Assembly: GCA_027886925.1 (NCBI GenBank)
Contig: JAPCJN010000014.1
Coordinates: 1 to 29,684 of the forward strand
Origin: Nitrososphaerota archaeon
GTDB lineage: Archaea > Thermoproteota > Nitrososphaeria > Nitrososphaerales > UBA183
Direction: 5' to 3'
Length of the DNA stretch: 29,684 nucleotides
In this document: piece by piece, positions 1 through 6,907 of the stretch
Layout of the letters: every line of letters starts with the position of its first letter
Numbering within the stretch: the stretch's first letter is position 1
Notes under the pieces: generated by a model
What the model was told of the DNA's origin: nothing
The model's database searches: none
What the model saw: the letters and a program-made list of their open reading frames with translations, nothing else
Program-made: the position numbers and the translations under genes

Positions 1-236
1 AAGGGAGGGGCGTGGCAGATGACGCCCTCGGGGCCTGCCTCGCCGACTTCCAGCGCCGCAGTGACCGGCTCGAACCGCCGCCTGCGCATCGGGCTCGTGG
101 GGATTGCGCGCGAGGGCAGGTGCTTCCTCTGGTCGGCTGTGACGGTCGCGACGGGCGTCACGACGAGGATGAAGACGTCCGCCTCCTCGACCGTGCTGGG
201 CTGGAGGGCGGAAGCTATCGAACGCCGAAGGCGCAA
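1..236 (-). CDS. Partial unknown protein, third gene of ABC operon
   Basis: An open frame on the minus strand runs from about 236 off the left edge. I place the start at a TTG at 234-236 because the only upstream in-frame material is a short stretch after a TGA; the true start is uncertain. The roughly 78 visible residues begin with a basic stretch (LRLRRSIAS) followed by a hydrophobic/valine-rich segment (ADVFILVVTPVATVT), then become Arg- and Pro-rich. About 90% of the codons in the core end in G or C, the same bias as the recognised genes here, and this is my main reason for calling it coding. It starts about 14 bases after the permease stop, so it is probably co-transcribed with the ABC exporter. 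I recognise no family. Confidence 0.35.
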   Translation of the reverse strand, partial: MRLRRSIASALQPSTVEEADVFILVVTPVATVTADQRKHLPSRAIPTSPMRRRRFEPVTAALEVGEAGPEGVICHAPP

Positions 237-249
237 TGCCAGGAAGCGC

Positions 250-978
250 TCACGGGAGGAGCTTCTCCCGACTGATCAGCCGGCTTGAAGAGAGGTATAG
301 CAGCAGGGAAATGCCGGCGATCAACCCCGCGAGGAGCAGGTCGGTCTCAAGGGCGAGCGACGGCGCCACGAAAGGCACCGCATATGCCGGCAGGACGGTG
401 AAGACTCCGATCGCCATCCCGAGCGGCTGGTTGGAGCCCACCCGCTGCTTCTGGAGCGAGCTGAATGACATCATGATCAGCGTGGCGAACGAGACGGCCG
501 GAAGGGCAATCGCCACGACGAGGCCGGACACCTCGAGCAACAGCAGCCAGCTCGCGCGCTCTATCAATCCCGCGGCTATGTCGATGACGACGTCGAGACC
601 CACGAGGCCTGAAGAGAGTATGAGCGCGGCCTTGAGGTACTGCCTGTAGATGTCTCCCTGACTCATCCCGAGCGACAGGAAATACTCGAGGACCCCGTTG
701 TTCTTGTCGTAGACGTAGAGCAGGAGGACGGGAGTCGAGAATAATATCGCTGCAAACACCTGAAGCGCGACCGACACCAGCGGGAGGGCCGTAGTGAGGT
801 TCAAGCCTCCAGGGCCTGTGGTGCTGGCAGGGACTCCGGTCACAGAAAGACCACCAAGCAAGCTAGACGCGCCCGAAACCAGGACGGCGAGCAACGCTAG
901 GAAGACCCCGATGACCAGGTAGGTCTTGCTGAGAGAGGCGCCCCTCTTCGCTATGATTGTGCCTTGGTCACTGCTCAA
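250..978 (-). CDS. ABC-2 type transporter permease
   Basis: Membrane subunit of an ABC-2 exporter, working with the ATPase encoded just upstream. The protein has about six hydrophobic segments, starting with one at KTYLVIGVFLALLAVLV, then VSVALQVFAAILFSTPVLLL, a pair around the middle (ILSSGLVGLDVVIDI and WLLLLEVSGLVVAIAL), and two near the C-terminus, which ends in the charged tail SREKLLP. The loop KNNGVLEYFLSLGMS after the second segment is typical of ABC-2 permeases. The frame is open to an ATG at 1029, but that lies inside the ATPase gene. I prefer the TTG at 976-978, which overlaps the ATPase stop by eleven bases. The substrate cannot be told from sequence. Confidence 0.8.
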   Translation of the reverse strand: MSSDQGTIIAKRGASLSKTYLVIGVFLALLAVLVSGASSLLGGLSVTGVPASTTGPGGLNLTTALPLVSVALQVFAAILFSTPVLLLYVYDKNNGVLEYFLSLGMSQGDIYRQYLKAALILSSGLVGLDVVIDIAAGLIERASWLLLLEVSGLVVAIALPAVSFATLIMMSFSSLQKQRVGSNQPLGMAIGVFTVLPAYAVPFVAPSLALETDLLLAGLIAGISLLLYLSSSRLISREKLLP

Positions 979-1870
979 TTCCGCCTTCGACCCCCTCTCG
1001 CGTCTTCGCTGCTGGATTTTGCAAGTCACTTTCGAACAGGTCTTGAAGCGGGTTGTCGAGCTGGCGCATCTCGGTCACGAGCACACCGTTGTCCACGAGC
1101 TTCTTGAGAGCGAGACCCGCTTCCTCAGCCGTGGAGACGGTCAGGACGTAGTAGCCGCCATCCCCCATCTTGGCATCGATCATCTTTGAGATGTCCGTTG
1201 TAGTCCTGATCCCGACCCGGTACTCCTTCGCCTTTATGTCGGAGATCTTGCCAAAATAGCTGATCGTCCCGTCGCGCACGAGAACCAGGTTTGTGCCGAC
1301 GTCCCTCGCTTCGTAGAGGTTGTGCGAGGAGTAGAGGACGATCCTGTCCTTAGAGAGACGCAGGAGGATGTCCCTTATCTCCTTCGAGACGGCAGGATCG
1401 AGGTTGGAGGTGGGTTCGTCGAGAAGGTACAGGTCCCTCTCCCTCAGAAAGACTTTCGCGATCGACACCCTCTTCTTCTGTCCCTGAGAGAGGTCCGAGA
1501 CCTTCTTGTCCTTAAGGTCCTCGAGGCTCAAGAGGGAAAGGACATCGCCCACGTCGCCCCCCTCGATCTTTGCGTAGAAACCCAGGGCGTCCCGCACCGT
1601 CATCTCTTCGGGAATGGCGTTGTAGTGCGAGAGATAGTTGATCCTCTTCCTTGCCTCCCTAGAGCGGGTGATATTCTCGCCGTCGAAAAGCACCTCTCCG
1701 GAGTAAGGTTCCAGTATCCCCGCGATCGTCCTGAAGAGAGTGGTCTTTCCGGCCCCGTTCAATCCCAAAACGACATAGATCGCGGACTCTTGCGCCTTGA
1801 AAGAAACATCATGAAGAACAGGTTTTCCTGCGTATCCTGAGCTTACGTCCGTCAGTTCCAGAGTGTGCAA
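968..1870 (-). CDS. ABC transporter ATP-binding protein
   Basis: Cytoplasmic ATPase that powers the permease encoded immediately downstream. In order it shows Walker A GLNGAGKTT (residues 36-44), a Q-loop region, the signature LSQGQ near residue 138, Walker B LYLLDEPTSNLD, and the switch histidine in SSHN. A C-terminal extension of about 80 residues (RVGIRTTTDISK onwards) is common in ABC-2 ATPases of the CcmA/NatA type. The start is TTG at 1870, supported by a strong Shine-Dalgarno-like GGAGGGAG about five bases upstream. That contrasts with the leaderless look of most other genes here. A weak TATA-like GGTAAAC lies about 30 bases upstream of the start. The substrate is unknown; lipids, peptides or drugs are possible. 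Confidence 0.9.
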   Translation of the reverse strand: MHTLELTDVSSGYAGKPVLHDVSFKAQESAIYVVLGLNGAGKTTLFRTIAGILEPYSGEVLFDGENITRSREARKRINYLSHYNAIPEEMTVRDALGFYAKIEGGDVGDVLSLLSLEDLKDKKVSDLSQGQKKRVSIAKVFLRERDLYLLDEPTSNLDPAVSKEIRDILLRLSKDRIVLYSSHNLYEARDVGTNLVLVRDGTISYFGKISDIKAKEYRVGIRTTTDISKMIDAKMGDGGYYVLTVSTAEEAGLALKKLVDNGVLVTEMRQLDNPLQDLFESDLQNPAAKTREGVEGGIEQ

Positions 1871-1889
1871 CCTACTCCCTCCGAGTCGG
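1871..1889 (-). promoter_or_regulatory. Strong Shine-Dalgarno for ABC ATPase (decides TTG start)
   Basis: Reading the minus strand, GGAGGGAG lies about five bases before the TTG at 1870. It complements the archaeal 16S 3' end and justifies choosing the TTG. Confidence 0.6.
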
Positions 1890-2022
1890 GGGCCATCCGT
1901 TTACCACCGCTGGGCGGATTGCGCTACGCTTCTGGTTTGGAAGTTGCATCCTCTCTGCAGGACTCACGATTTGTGCAGTCCCCGAGAGTCGTATTTATCC
2001 ATGGAGAACTCGCTTTCATTTC

Positions 2023-2255
2023 ATGAAAGTCGTCATGACAATGACCGAGGGCGGAGCAGAGCTCCTCAACGACAGTCTGAACCTAAGGATTTTGAGGGAA
2101 CTTGTGTTTTCAGAGCACGCTGTTTCCGAACTTTCGTGAAGGCTGAACAAGTCCCTTTGAAGATCTGGCGGAGAATCCAGAAGCTAGCGATAGCTCCTCG
2201 AGGCTGGGAAAGTCGTGCCTGTGAGCTGAGATTCCAGTTGCAGCAAGTCGGTTAG
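2023..2255 (+). pseudogene. Decayed winged-helix (ArsR-like) transcription regulator
   Basis: An ATG at 2023 opens a 38-residue frame (MKVVMTMTEGG... then LLNDSLNLRILRELVFSEHA, then VSELS) that stops at TGA 2137-2139. Reading on through the stop gives RLNKSL and a second TGA. Dropping to the next frame resumes LKIWRRIQKL. Joined, this reads as helices 1-3 of a small winged-helix DNA-binding protein: L.LRIL.EL, a VSELS-RRLN turn, then a recognition helix with IWRRIQKL. The simplest history is one nonsense change (CGA or AGA to TGA) plus loss of one T near 2156-2159. The C-terminal wing is also eroded. A TATA-like TATTTAT at 1992-1998 sits 28 bases before the ATG, so the promoter survives. It lies between the ABC exporter and the PolB2 operon and may once have regulated one of them. 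The family assignment is my reading of the pattern, not a database match. Confidence 0.6.
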
Positions 2256-2950
2256 CTTTCGAACGGCCCCATGATGGTCTTGCACGCATCTTCGAGGAGT
2301 TCGATGTAGCGCCCTGCATCATAGCGGGTGCTTTCGGTGACCAGCTCCTGCGGCTTCGTCCTGAACTTCCTGCCGGTCGACCGATACGAGGTGATGACGT
2401 AGCCGATGCTCTCTCCCGCGTGAAGCTCGCGCCCTGCCTCGGCGAGCTGGGAGGCCGCGGACGCCTCCAGGGTGTCGACCTTGTACTCCGAGGGCAGCTT
2501 CGATATGTTCCGGGTGATCACGAGTTCGAAGGGGGAGACCTCGTGCCTCAGCAGTGCATCGGCGTACTTGTCGACAATCGCTCGGCAGTCGGGAATGCGC
2601 GCCCTGGCCTCTTGTATCGAAGCGGCCTTCGCGAGAAGGTTGAGCATCTCCATCTGGCATCTCTTGAAGAGCAATGGGGTGTCGTGGCGCCTGGCCTCTA
2701 TGCCCCTTATCTTCAGCTCGCCGGTCCTGTACGCGCCGAAGTAACTCGTGGCGACGGGGAGCCGAGGGTTCGTCCTCGAGGCGAGGAAGACTATCCACTT
2801 GTAGACGCCCTCGAACGATAGGTCGAAACCCGTCCGCTCCTCTATCTCGTCCTTCAGGGAGTGGTACTCCTCATCGGTGGCGCCATGCCTCTTGACCCAG
2901 AGGGAGTCGACGATGCCGTGGATTACCCTGAAGCCGTGACCCTCCGCCAC
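2252..2950 (-). CDS. PolB2-type DNA polymerase, C-terminal part (frameshifted)
   Basis: This frame holds the palm end and thumb of the family B polymerase begun in the upstream frame. It is open from a GTG at 2950, but homology extends in this frame back to about 3047 (FGYLGHANAKFGRIDAH), so it is almost certainly the broken-off 3' part of one gene. Motif C should read Y-G-D-T-D-S; here it reads HGIVDSLWV, with the first aspartate replaced by Ile and Thr by Val, while the second Asp and Ser remain. Downstream, VYKWIVFLAS corresponds to the KKRY region and YFGAYRTGELKIRGIEARR to the following palm-thumb element with its conserved Arg. The rest is a helical thumb ending GPFES. If the frames are joined the enzyme is about 737 residues. 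PolB2 proteins are known for altered catalytic motifs, which fits. Confidence 0.75.
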   Translation of the reverse strand: MAEGHGFRVIHGIVDSLWVKRHGATDEEYHSLKDEIEERTGFDLSFEGVYKWIVFLASRTNPRLPVATSYFGAYRTGELKIRGIEARRHDTPLLFKRCQMEMLNLLAKAASIQEARARIPDCRAIVDKYADALLRHEVSPFELVITRNISKLPSEYKVDTLEASAASQLAEAGRELHAGESIGYVITSYRSTGRKFRTKPQELVTESTRYDAGRYIELLEDACKTIMGPFES

Positions 2951-4466
2951 CCTCGCCGCCCCGAGGAGGATGTTCCTGTCCCAGGCGCATACCGCGATGT
3001 GCGCGTCTATCCTCCCGAACTTCGCGTTGGCGTGCCCCAGGTAGCCGAAAGGAGGTCACGCCGAGCCACTTCAGCGCGACCTGCCTGGAGTCGTACCGGG
3101 CCCTCTCCTTGGGGCTCTTGGAAGTGTCGTCCTTGAGCTTCTTGTACCGCAACCGCTTTCCTACGAGTATCTTCATCGACCGCGGGACTAGGCCGGCGCG
3201 CTTCTGGCAGGTGTTCCAATCCAGTTCCGGAACCCTATTGGTGGAGTCGGGGCAGCAGGGGCATCTCACCGTCTCTGCCGAGATGTTCTTCTTCAGCATG
3301 ATGTTGGGATACAAGGAGGAGAAGTCGTACTCCGCCACTTCCTCGTAGACGCCGAGCCTTGGCTCGAAGGTGAAGCCTCCCCTGTCCGCTGTGAGGAGCT
3401 CGACCCTGTCCTTTGGTGTCTCCACCAGCGTCGGCTTCCACGGGACGAGGAGGCCCTGCTTGTGGGCGTTGTAGAACTGCAGGGACGAGAGTGCCCTGCC
3501 GATCGTGGCCCTGCTGGACGTGTGGAGCGGCATCCTGCATATCCTCGACAGCTCGAAGAAGCCGTCGAGGCCGGACTCCGCGCACACGAACGAGTTCGCG
3601 ACGTCGACGTGTATCCTCCCCTTGAGCTTGACCGTGGAGGGCTTGTAGAGTATCTTCCCGTAGCTGAAGTACGAGGTGCCCGGCCTGGAGGGGAGCTCGA
3701 GGCGCGCGGACTCGCGGTCGAGCGAGAACTGGTCGCCCATCCCGCTTGATTGGGCTCGCTTCGCGAGATAAGGAAGGACGAAAGAGTCGCCGCCGTCGGT
3801 GAACACCAGGTCTGGGTCGAGCCGGCGGACGGTCTCGACCAGCGAGCCGAGCTTGTTCGCCTCATCCCCGGCGTCGTGGACGATGCGTTCGTCGTCGTCG
3901 AGCTTGACGGTGATCGACCTGACCGCGTCGTTGTCGCTCGGGAGGCTCCCCTTCCTGTCGACGTCGACGAAGATCTCGACCGACGAGAGCGGCGGCACAG
4001 CATACTCACAGTCGTCCACGTCGTCCTTCAGGCTCCAGGAGACGTGCCGGTCTTTCTGCTCTATCTCGCAAGACGCCAACGGGAAGAGGTCCCTCTCGTA
4101 GAGATAGGTCTGCACCGGGGGGACGTCTACGTTGTAGAGCCTAAAGTGGTCGAACGGCTTGGACCGCTCCACTATCGACGCGAGGAGGGGCAGCTTCGTC
4201 GCGTCGCGGACCTTGAGCTCGAGGACGTCGCTCATGTACCGGTCAACTATCCGCTCGTACCTCCTGACGATGCTCGAACGCTCGATGTGCTGTCCGAGCT
4301 CGCTTACCTTGGCGAGCGTCCGCAGCTCGTCGGTGTGGTCGCACGCGACGAAGAGGGAGGGAGTCCAATTGTCGACGAACCTGCTGGTCCTTCCCTGCCC
4401 GTCCTTGGCCCAGATGACCATCTCCCCGGCATCGCCGGGGTAGAGGTCGAGGATCCAGCCTCTCAC
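2871..4466 (-). CDS. PolB2-type DNA polymerase, N-terminal part (frameshifted)
   Basis: Family B DNA polymerase, probably of the archaeal PolB2 (Dpo2) group. The N-terminal and exonuclease-like region (about 1-340) lacks a clear Exo I D-x-E (it reads IFVDVDRKG near 165-172) and the Exo II N-x3-F-D (DPDLVFTDGGDSFVLPYL), so proofreading is probably lost. Motif A is intact as YDFSSLYPNIM (380-390). It is followed by a four-cysteine insert (CPCC...C, 402-420) and by ALKWLGVTSF (464-473), which begins motif B. At that point the frame is wrong: an extra base in the AAA at 3048-3050 (plus strand) sends translation into about 58 unrelated residues ending at 2871. Removing it restores SFGYLG and joins the downstream frame. 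The start is GTG at 4466, overlapping the stop of the preceding gene (GTGA). Last gene of a tight operon with a RecA-like protein. Confidence 0.8.
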   Translation of the reverse strand: MRGWILDLYPGDAGEMVIWAKDGQGRTSRFVDNWTPSLFVACDHTDELRTLAKVSELGQHIERSSIVRRYERIVDRYMSDVLELKVRDATKLPLLASIVERSKPFDHFRLYNVDVPPVQTYLYERDLFPLASCEIEQKDRHVSWSLKDDVDDCEYAVPPLSSVEIFVDVDRKGSLPSDNDAVRSITVKLDDDERIVHDAGDEANKLGSLVETVRRLDPDLVFTDGGDSFVLPYLAKRAQSSGMGDQFSLDRESARLELPSRPGTSYFSYGKILYKPSTVKLKGRIHVDVANSFVCAESGLDGFFELSRICRMPLHTSSRATIGRALSSLQFYNAHKQGLLVPWKPTLVETPKDRVELLTADRGGFTFEPRLGVYEEVAEYDFSSLYPNIMLKKNISAETVRCPCCPDSTNRVPELDWNTCQKRAGLVPRSMKILVGKRLRYKKLKDDTSKSPKERARYDSRQVALKWLGVTSFRLPGARQREVREDRRAHRGMRLGQEHPPRGGEGGGGSRLQGNPRHRRLPLGQEAWRHR

Positions 4467-4723
4467 TTGCGCTGGCGCTCCAGCGCCTCGACCTTCCTCG
4501 TGAGCTGCTCGATCATCCCGTCCTGGAGGAAGAGTATGCCCATGAAGAGGGCCTCGTTAGCGAAAGGTTCCGCACGGACCTCCATCGATGGAAGGTACTC
4601 ACAGCACCGGTCCATCATCCGCCTGTAGCGCTCCCTGTCCTCGGCCCTGAGCGCGTCGCCGAACGGCCTCCAGCTCTCGATCTCTCTGGCGATCTTGCCC
4701 TTGCCCGGCCTGTCAAGGCTCAT
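4463..4723 (-). CDS. Small PolB2-operon protein 2 (paralogue of preceding gene)
   Basis: An 86-residue protein starting MSLDRPGKGK. The ATG at 4723 overlaps the stop of the upstream gene (ATGA) and its own stop overlaps the polymerase GTG, so translation is probably coupled. A longer reading from 4927 exists but would run through the neighbouring gene. It is mostly helical and charged, with SWRPFGDAL (22-30), a middle MMDRCCEYL, and a C-terminal amphipathic helix MIEQLTRKVEALERQRK that looks coiled-coil. It aligns over nearly its whole length with the neighbouring 86-residue protein (W-R-x-F...AL, M-x-D, IE-x-L...K-x-E). I infer a subunit bridging the RecA-like protein and the polymerase. I know no function for it. 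Confidence 0.75.
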   Translation of the reverse strand: MSLDRPGKGKIAREIESWRPFGDALRAEDRERYRRMMDRCCEYLPSMEVRAEPFANEALFMGILFLQDGMIEQLTRKVEALERQRK

Positions 4724-4980
4724 GTGCGCTCGGACTCCTCCTCCAGCTTCTCTGCGAGCTCCTCGATGACCCTGTAATGGTGAAAGAGCAGCGCCATCCC
4801 CATGCCCTCGAAGCGCGAGGTCCTGACCGCGAACGACGACGCGGAAATGTAGAGGCGGGCGCCGTCGAGCATCTCGTCGAACGCCTTCCGTTCCCGCTTC
4901 GGGAGCGCCCTCCTGAACCCCCTCCACTGGGAGACCTCGTGCATCTCGGCCAGCCTGAAGGAGGGCACGGTCCTGCCCAT
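4720..4980 (-). CDS. Small PolB2-operon protein 1
   Basis: An 86-residue protein (MGRTVPSFRL...). Its ATG at 4980 overlaps the stop of the RecA-like gene (TGATG) and its stop overlaps the next ATG (ATGA). Landmarks are SQWRGFRRAL (17-26), KAFDEMLDGARLYI, and a C-terminal charged helix VIEELAEKLEEESERT. It has the same length and same pattern as the protein encoded next, so the two are diverged tandem duplicates. There are no cysteines and no membrane segment. It is presumably cytoplasmic and part of a complex with the polymerase; a heterodimer of the two small proteins is an attractive guess. Confidence 0.75.
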   Translation of the reverse strand: MGRTVPSFRLAEMHEVSQWRGFRRALPKRERKAFDEMLDGARLYISASSFAVRTSRFEGMGMALLFHHYRVIEELAEKLEEESERT

Positions 4981-5702
4981 CAGCGGGCCACCGCCTTCTG
5001 CCAGGCCAGACTATCGGGATGGAAGAGGAGCTCGCTCAAAGCGAAGACCGAGGCGTCCGGCTTCTTGGTCGGATGCCTGAGGAGCGCGCCGCGGGTCCTG
5101 TTTCCCAGGAGGGGAGAGAGCTGCATGAGGGTGTCGGCCCAGTCGCTCACCAGCCCGTCGTGCTTGTTCGGCGACCCTAAGGTCGTCACGACGACGAGCT
5201 TCCTCTTCGTGGCGAGCAAGCCCAGATGGACCGCGGCCAGCAGCCTGTCTATCTCGACCTGGTTGGCGTCCGGCTCGTTGAACATCCCAAGCAGGTCTGC
5301 CAACACGACGAGCTTGCATCCGTAGCTACTTGCCATGTCAACAATCCTGCCGCTCGAGAGCAGGCCCGCGAGCTGGTACATGGTGAAGAGCCTGCAGTTG
5401 GTGACCCTCCGCAAGGCCCTCCTCGGGTCGATGAAGTAGGGCCTCGCGAGCGACGCCAGGAGGTAGGGGTCAGAGCGGTTGCCTCCGTCGATGAAGAACG
5501 CCCCGGAGTCGAGCCCTCCTCGCTCGGGGGGCAGCTGGGCCCTGAAGGCCAGCACCTCCGCTATCGCCGATGCGCCCTGCCCTTTGAGCATGATGAGGTT
5601 CCCTGGCTTGAGGGGCTGCAACAGCCTGTCGAGCGGGATAAAGTCGAGGGAGAACCGCATCCAGGACGAGGCGCGCTGGAAGACGATCTGTCGCGGCTTC
5701 AT
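4980..5702 (-). CDS. RecA/RadA-like protein of PolB2 operon, degenerate Walker A
   Basis: A 240-residue protein with the RecA-fold core of archaeal RadA paralogues. The stretch FIPLDRLLQPLKPGNLIMLK matches the strand before the P-loop, but the P-loop itself reads GQGASAIAE (41-49) and lacks the Walker A lysine. Next come AFFIDGGNRSDPYLLASLA, resembling the RadA YIDTEGTF region, IDPRRALRRVTNCRLF like the RadA LDP..VL helix, and a Walker B-like strand KLVVLADLLGMF. The C-terminal third carries LVVVTTLGSPN and ends EVLAF-like helices. ATP binding is therefore doubtful, as in bacterial SulA/ImuA relatives of RecA. First gene of the operon, with ATG at 5702 and no clear ribosome site. Its role in translesion or damage-induced synthesis is inferred from the polymerase neighbour. 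Confidence 0.75.
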   Translation of the reverse strand: MKPRQIVFQRASSWMRFSLDFIPLDRLLQPLKPGNLIMLKGQGASAIAEVLAFRAQLPPERGGLDSGAFFIDGGNRSDPYLLASLARPYFIDPRRALRRVTNCRLFTMYQLAGLLSSGRIVDMASSYGCKLVVLADLLGMFNEPDANQVEIDRLLAAVHLGLLATKRKLVVVTTLGSPNKHDGLVSDWADTLMQLSPLLGNRTRGALLRHPTKKPDASVFALSELLFHPDSLAWQKAVAR

Positions 5703-6058
5703 CGGAGCAGCGGGCTGCTCACCGAATTGGGTGCCCTCAAGAGTCGTCGTTGGTCTGCGCTCCGCCGAGCCCTCGAGCGAGATGCCTCACGAGGTGCAAC
5801 TGCCGTGGAGGCTGTCAATCGCTTCGCCTTGGCGGTCGAGCGTGGCGCGCGCACGGAGGACGTGCTTGCATGTTGCGGATCTGTAGACGAGCCTCTCGGC
5901 CTCGTCATTATTGCTATACTGGTCAGGAGCGCGGAGTGCACTCAGAGTCATCGAGACAAGGCACTGAGAAATGATTTAACCACATTCCAAGTTTGCACAG
6001 AATCAGGCGATGATTTTCTCGCGTTGTCTAAGCGTGTAAGTGAGAGCTGCAGCTGCTG
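5703..6058. other. Gene-free stretch; possible eroded gene remnant
   Basis: No convincing gene. On the plus strand a stop-free stretch from about 5715 reads as plausible helical protein (LKSRRWSALRRALERDASRG, then TAVEAVNRFALAVERGARTE), vaguely like type II secretion/FlaJ-type helices, but it has no start of its own here and only about 61% G/C in third positions. On the minus strand an 80-residue Ser/Arg/Ala-rich frame (5699-5941) happens to overlap the RecA-like start as ATGA; I do not trust it. AT-rich elements at 5910-5916 and 5973-5980 may be promoters for the minus operon and for the plus gene at 6059. Confidence 0.3.
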
Positions 6059-6670
6059 ATGGCCACGCATCACCGCCGCATGCGGTCATTGGTATTGGTC
6101 GGGGCCGTCGGCGCCCTCATAATATCAGTTCTAGTTGTCGGAACATTCACCACGCTCCACTTGGGGACACCGACCTCAGGGATTCAGAGCCAGAGCAACG
6201 CCTCCTCCTCGGCAAGTTTTTGCAGCACGCCTCTCCCGCTGAGCCTCGCTTCCGTAAGCCGGGCACAGATGAGCCTACCGAGCGTCGGGCAGCTCCCGGA
6301 CCTCCAATTGACATGGAAGAACTGTTCAGCCCAAAACATATCATTCGATCTTGCCGGGCCGCTCCAAATAACAGCCAGCACCCAGGGCCAGGAGCAGTCG
6401 TTCAACGGGACCGTCTTTGGCCCGGATTCGACGAACCTCGCCTATGAGGCCGACTACACGGGATGCACCGTGAATGGCTACACCGTTCAGGGAGCTTCGA
6501 GATGCGAAGCCAGTGTAGGACCAGGTTCTGAGGTCATTATCACCCTTCCCATTCTCCTACCTGCGTCGGTGAGCCCAAACGCGCTTGTCACAGGAGTCAG
6601 CGGCAACTTCACAGCAACCGACCCTGTGACCGGGCAGGCGATCTCTCAGCCAACGAGTTTTGGGGCTTAG
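6059..6670 (+). CDS. Membrane-anchored exported protein, unknown function
   Basis: A 203-residue protein with a short basic N-terminus (ATHHRRMR) and one strong hydrophobic segment (SLVLVGAVGALIISVLVVGTF, about 10-30), followed by a Ser/Thr/Asn-rich extracellular part. Several N-x-S/T sites (for example NASS, NISF, NGTV, NFTA) could be glycosylated. The outer domain has four cysteines (FCST, NCSA, GCTV, RCEA) that may form disulfides, and a predicted beta pattern ending in TVTGQAISQPTSFGA-like residues. I do not recognise the family. The ATG at 6059 is the first in frame; the ATG at 6080 is an alternative that gives a cleaner signal anchor. A T-rich run at 6691-6697 after the stop may act as terminator. 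Confidence 0.75.
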   Translation: MATHHRRMRSLVLVGAVGALIISVLVVGTFTTLHLGTPTSGIQSQSNASSSASFCSTPLPLSLASVSRAQMSLPSVGQLPDLQLTWKNCSAQNISFDLAGPLQITASTQGQEQSFNGTVFGPDSTNLAYEADYTGCTVNGYTVQGASRCEASVGPGSEVIITLPILLPASVSPNALVTGVSGNFTATDPVTGQAISQPTSFGA

Positions 6671-6690
6671 ACTTCGCGTCATAGATGGAA

Positions 6691-6697
6691 TTTTTTC
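6691..6697 (+). terminator. T-rich transcription stop after exported-protein gene
   Basis: AATTTTTTC lies about 20 bases after the stop at 6670. Archaeal RNA polymerase can terminate on T runs without a hairpin; I see no strong stem here. Confidence 0.3.
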
Positions 6698-6894
6698 GGA
6701 TTGGAGACAGCCGAGTCTCTTGACGGAGCGAGCGGCAGATAGTCTGACATGGCAAAGAGGTTGATTTGGTTTCAGCGTGAGACGAAGATGGTTTGACAAG
6801 CGTGGTTAACCAGAGACTTTCCACTATCATGCTAATATGTGCGGCAACGAAAAGCCGTCTGTCTGGTCGCGTTCGGGCTCGCGCCTAGAACTTC

Positions 6895-6901
6895 AAGGAG
6901 A
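6895..6901 (+). promoter_or_regulatory. Shine-Dalgarno deciding the RAM protein start
   Basis: AAGGAGA ends seven bases before ATG 6908. One of few clear ribosome sites in the window, so this mRNA should have a leader; AT-rich CTAATATG at 6832-6839 may be its TATA box. Confidence 0.55.
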
Positions 6902-6907
6902 TTGACT

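Noticed and set aside
3750..4628. 292-residue plus-strand frame
   Set aside because: Antisense to the PolB2 N-terminus; no motif and repetitive Val/Glu/Asp composition.
5699..5941. 80-residue minus-strand frame ending ATGA on the RecA-like start
   Set aside because: The overlap is tempting, but the sequence is Ser/Arg/Ala low complexity with no fold pattern, and no TATA box fits its ATG.
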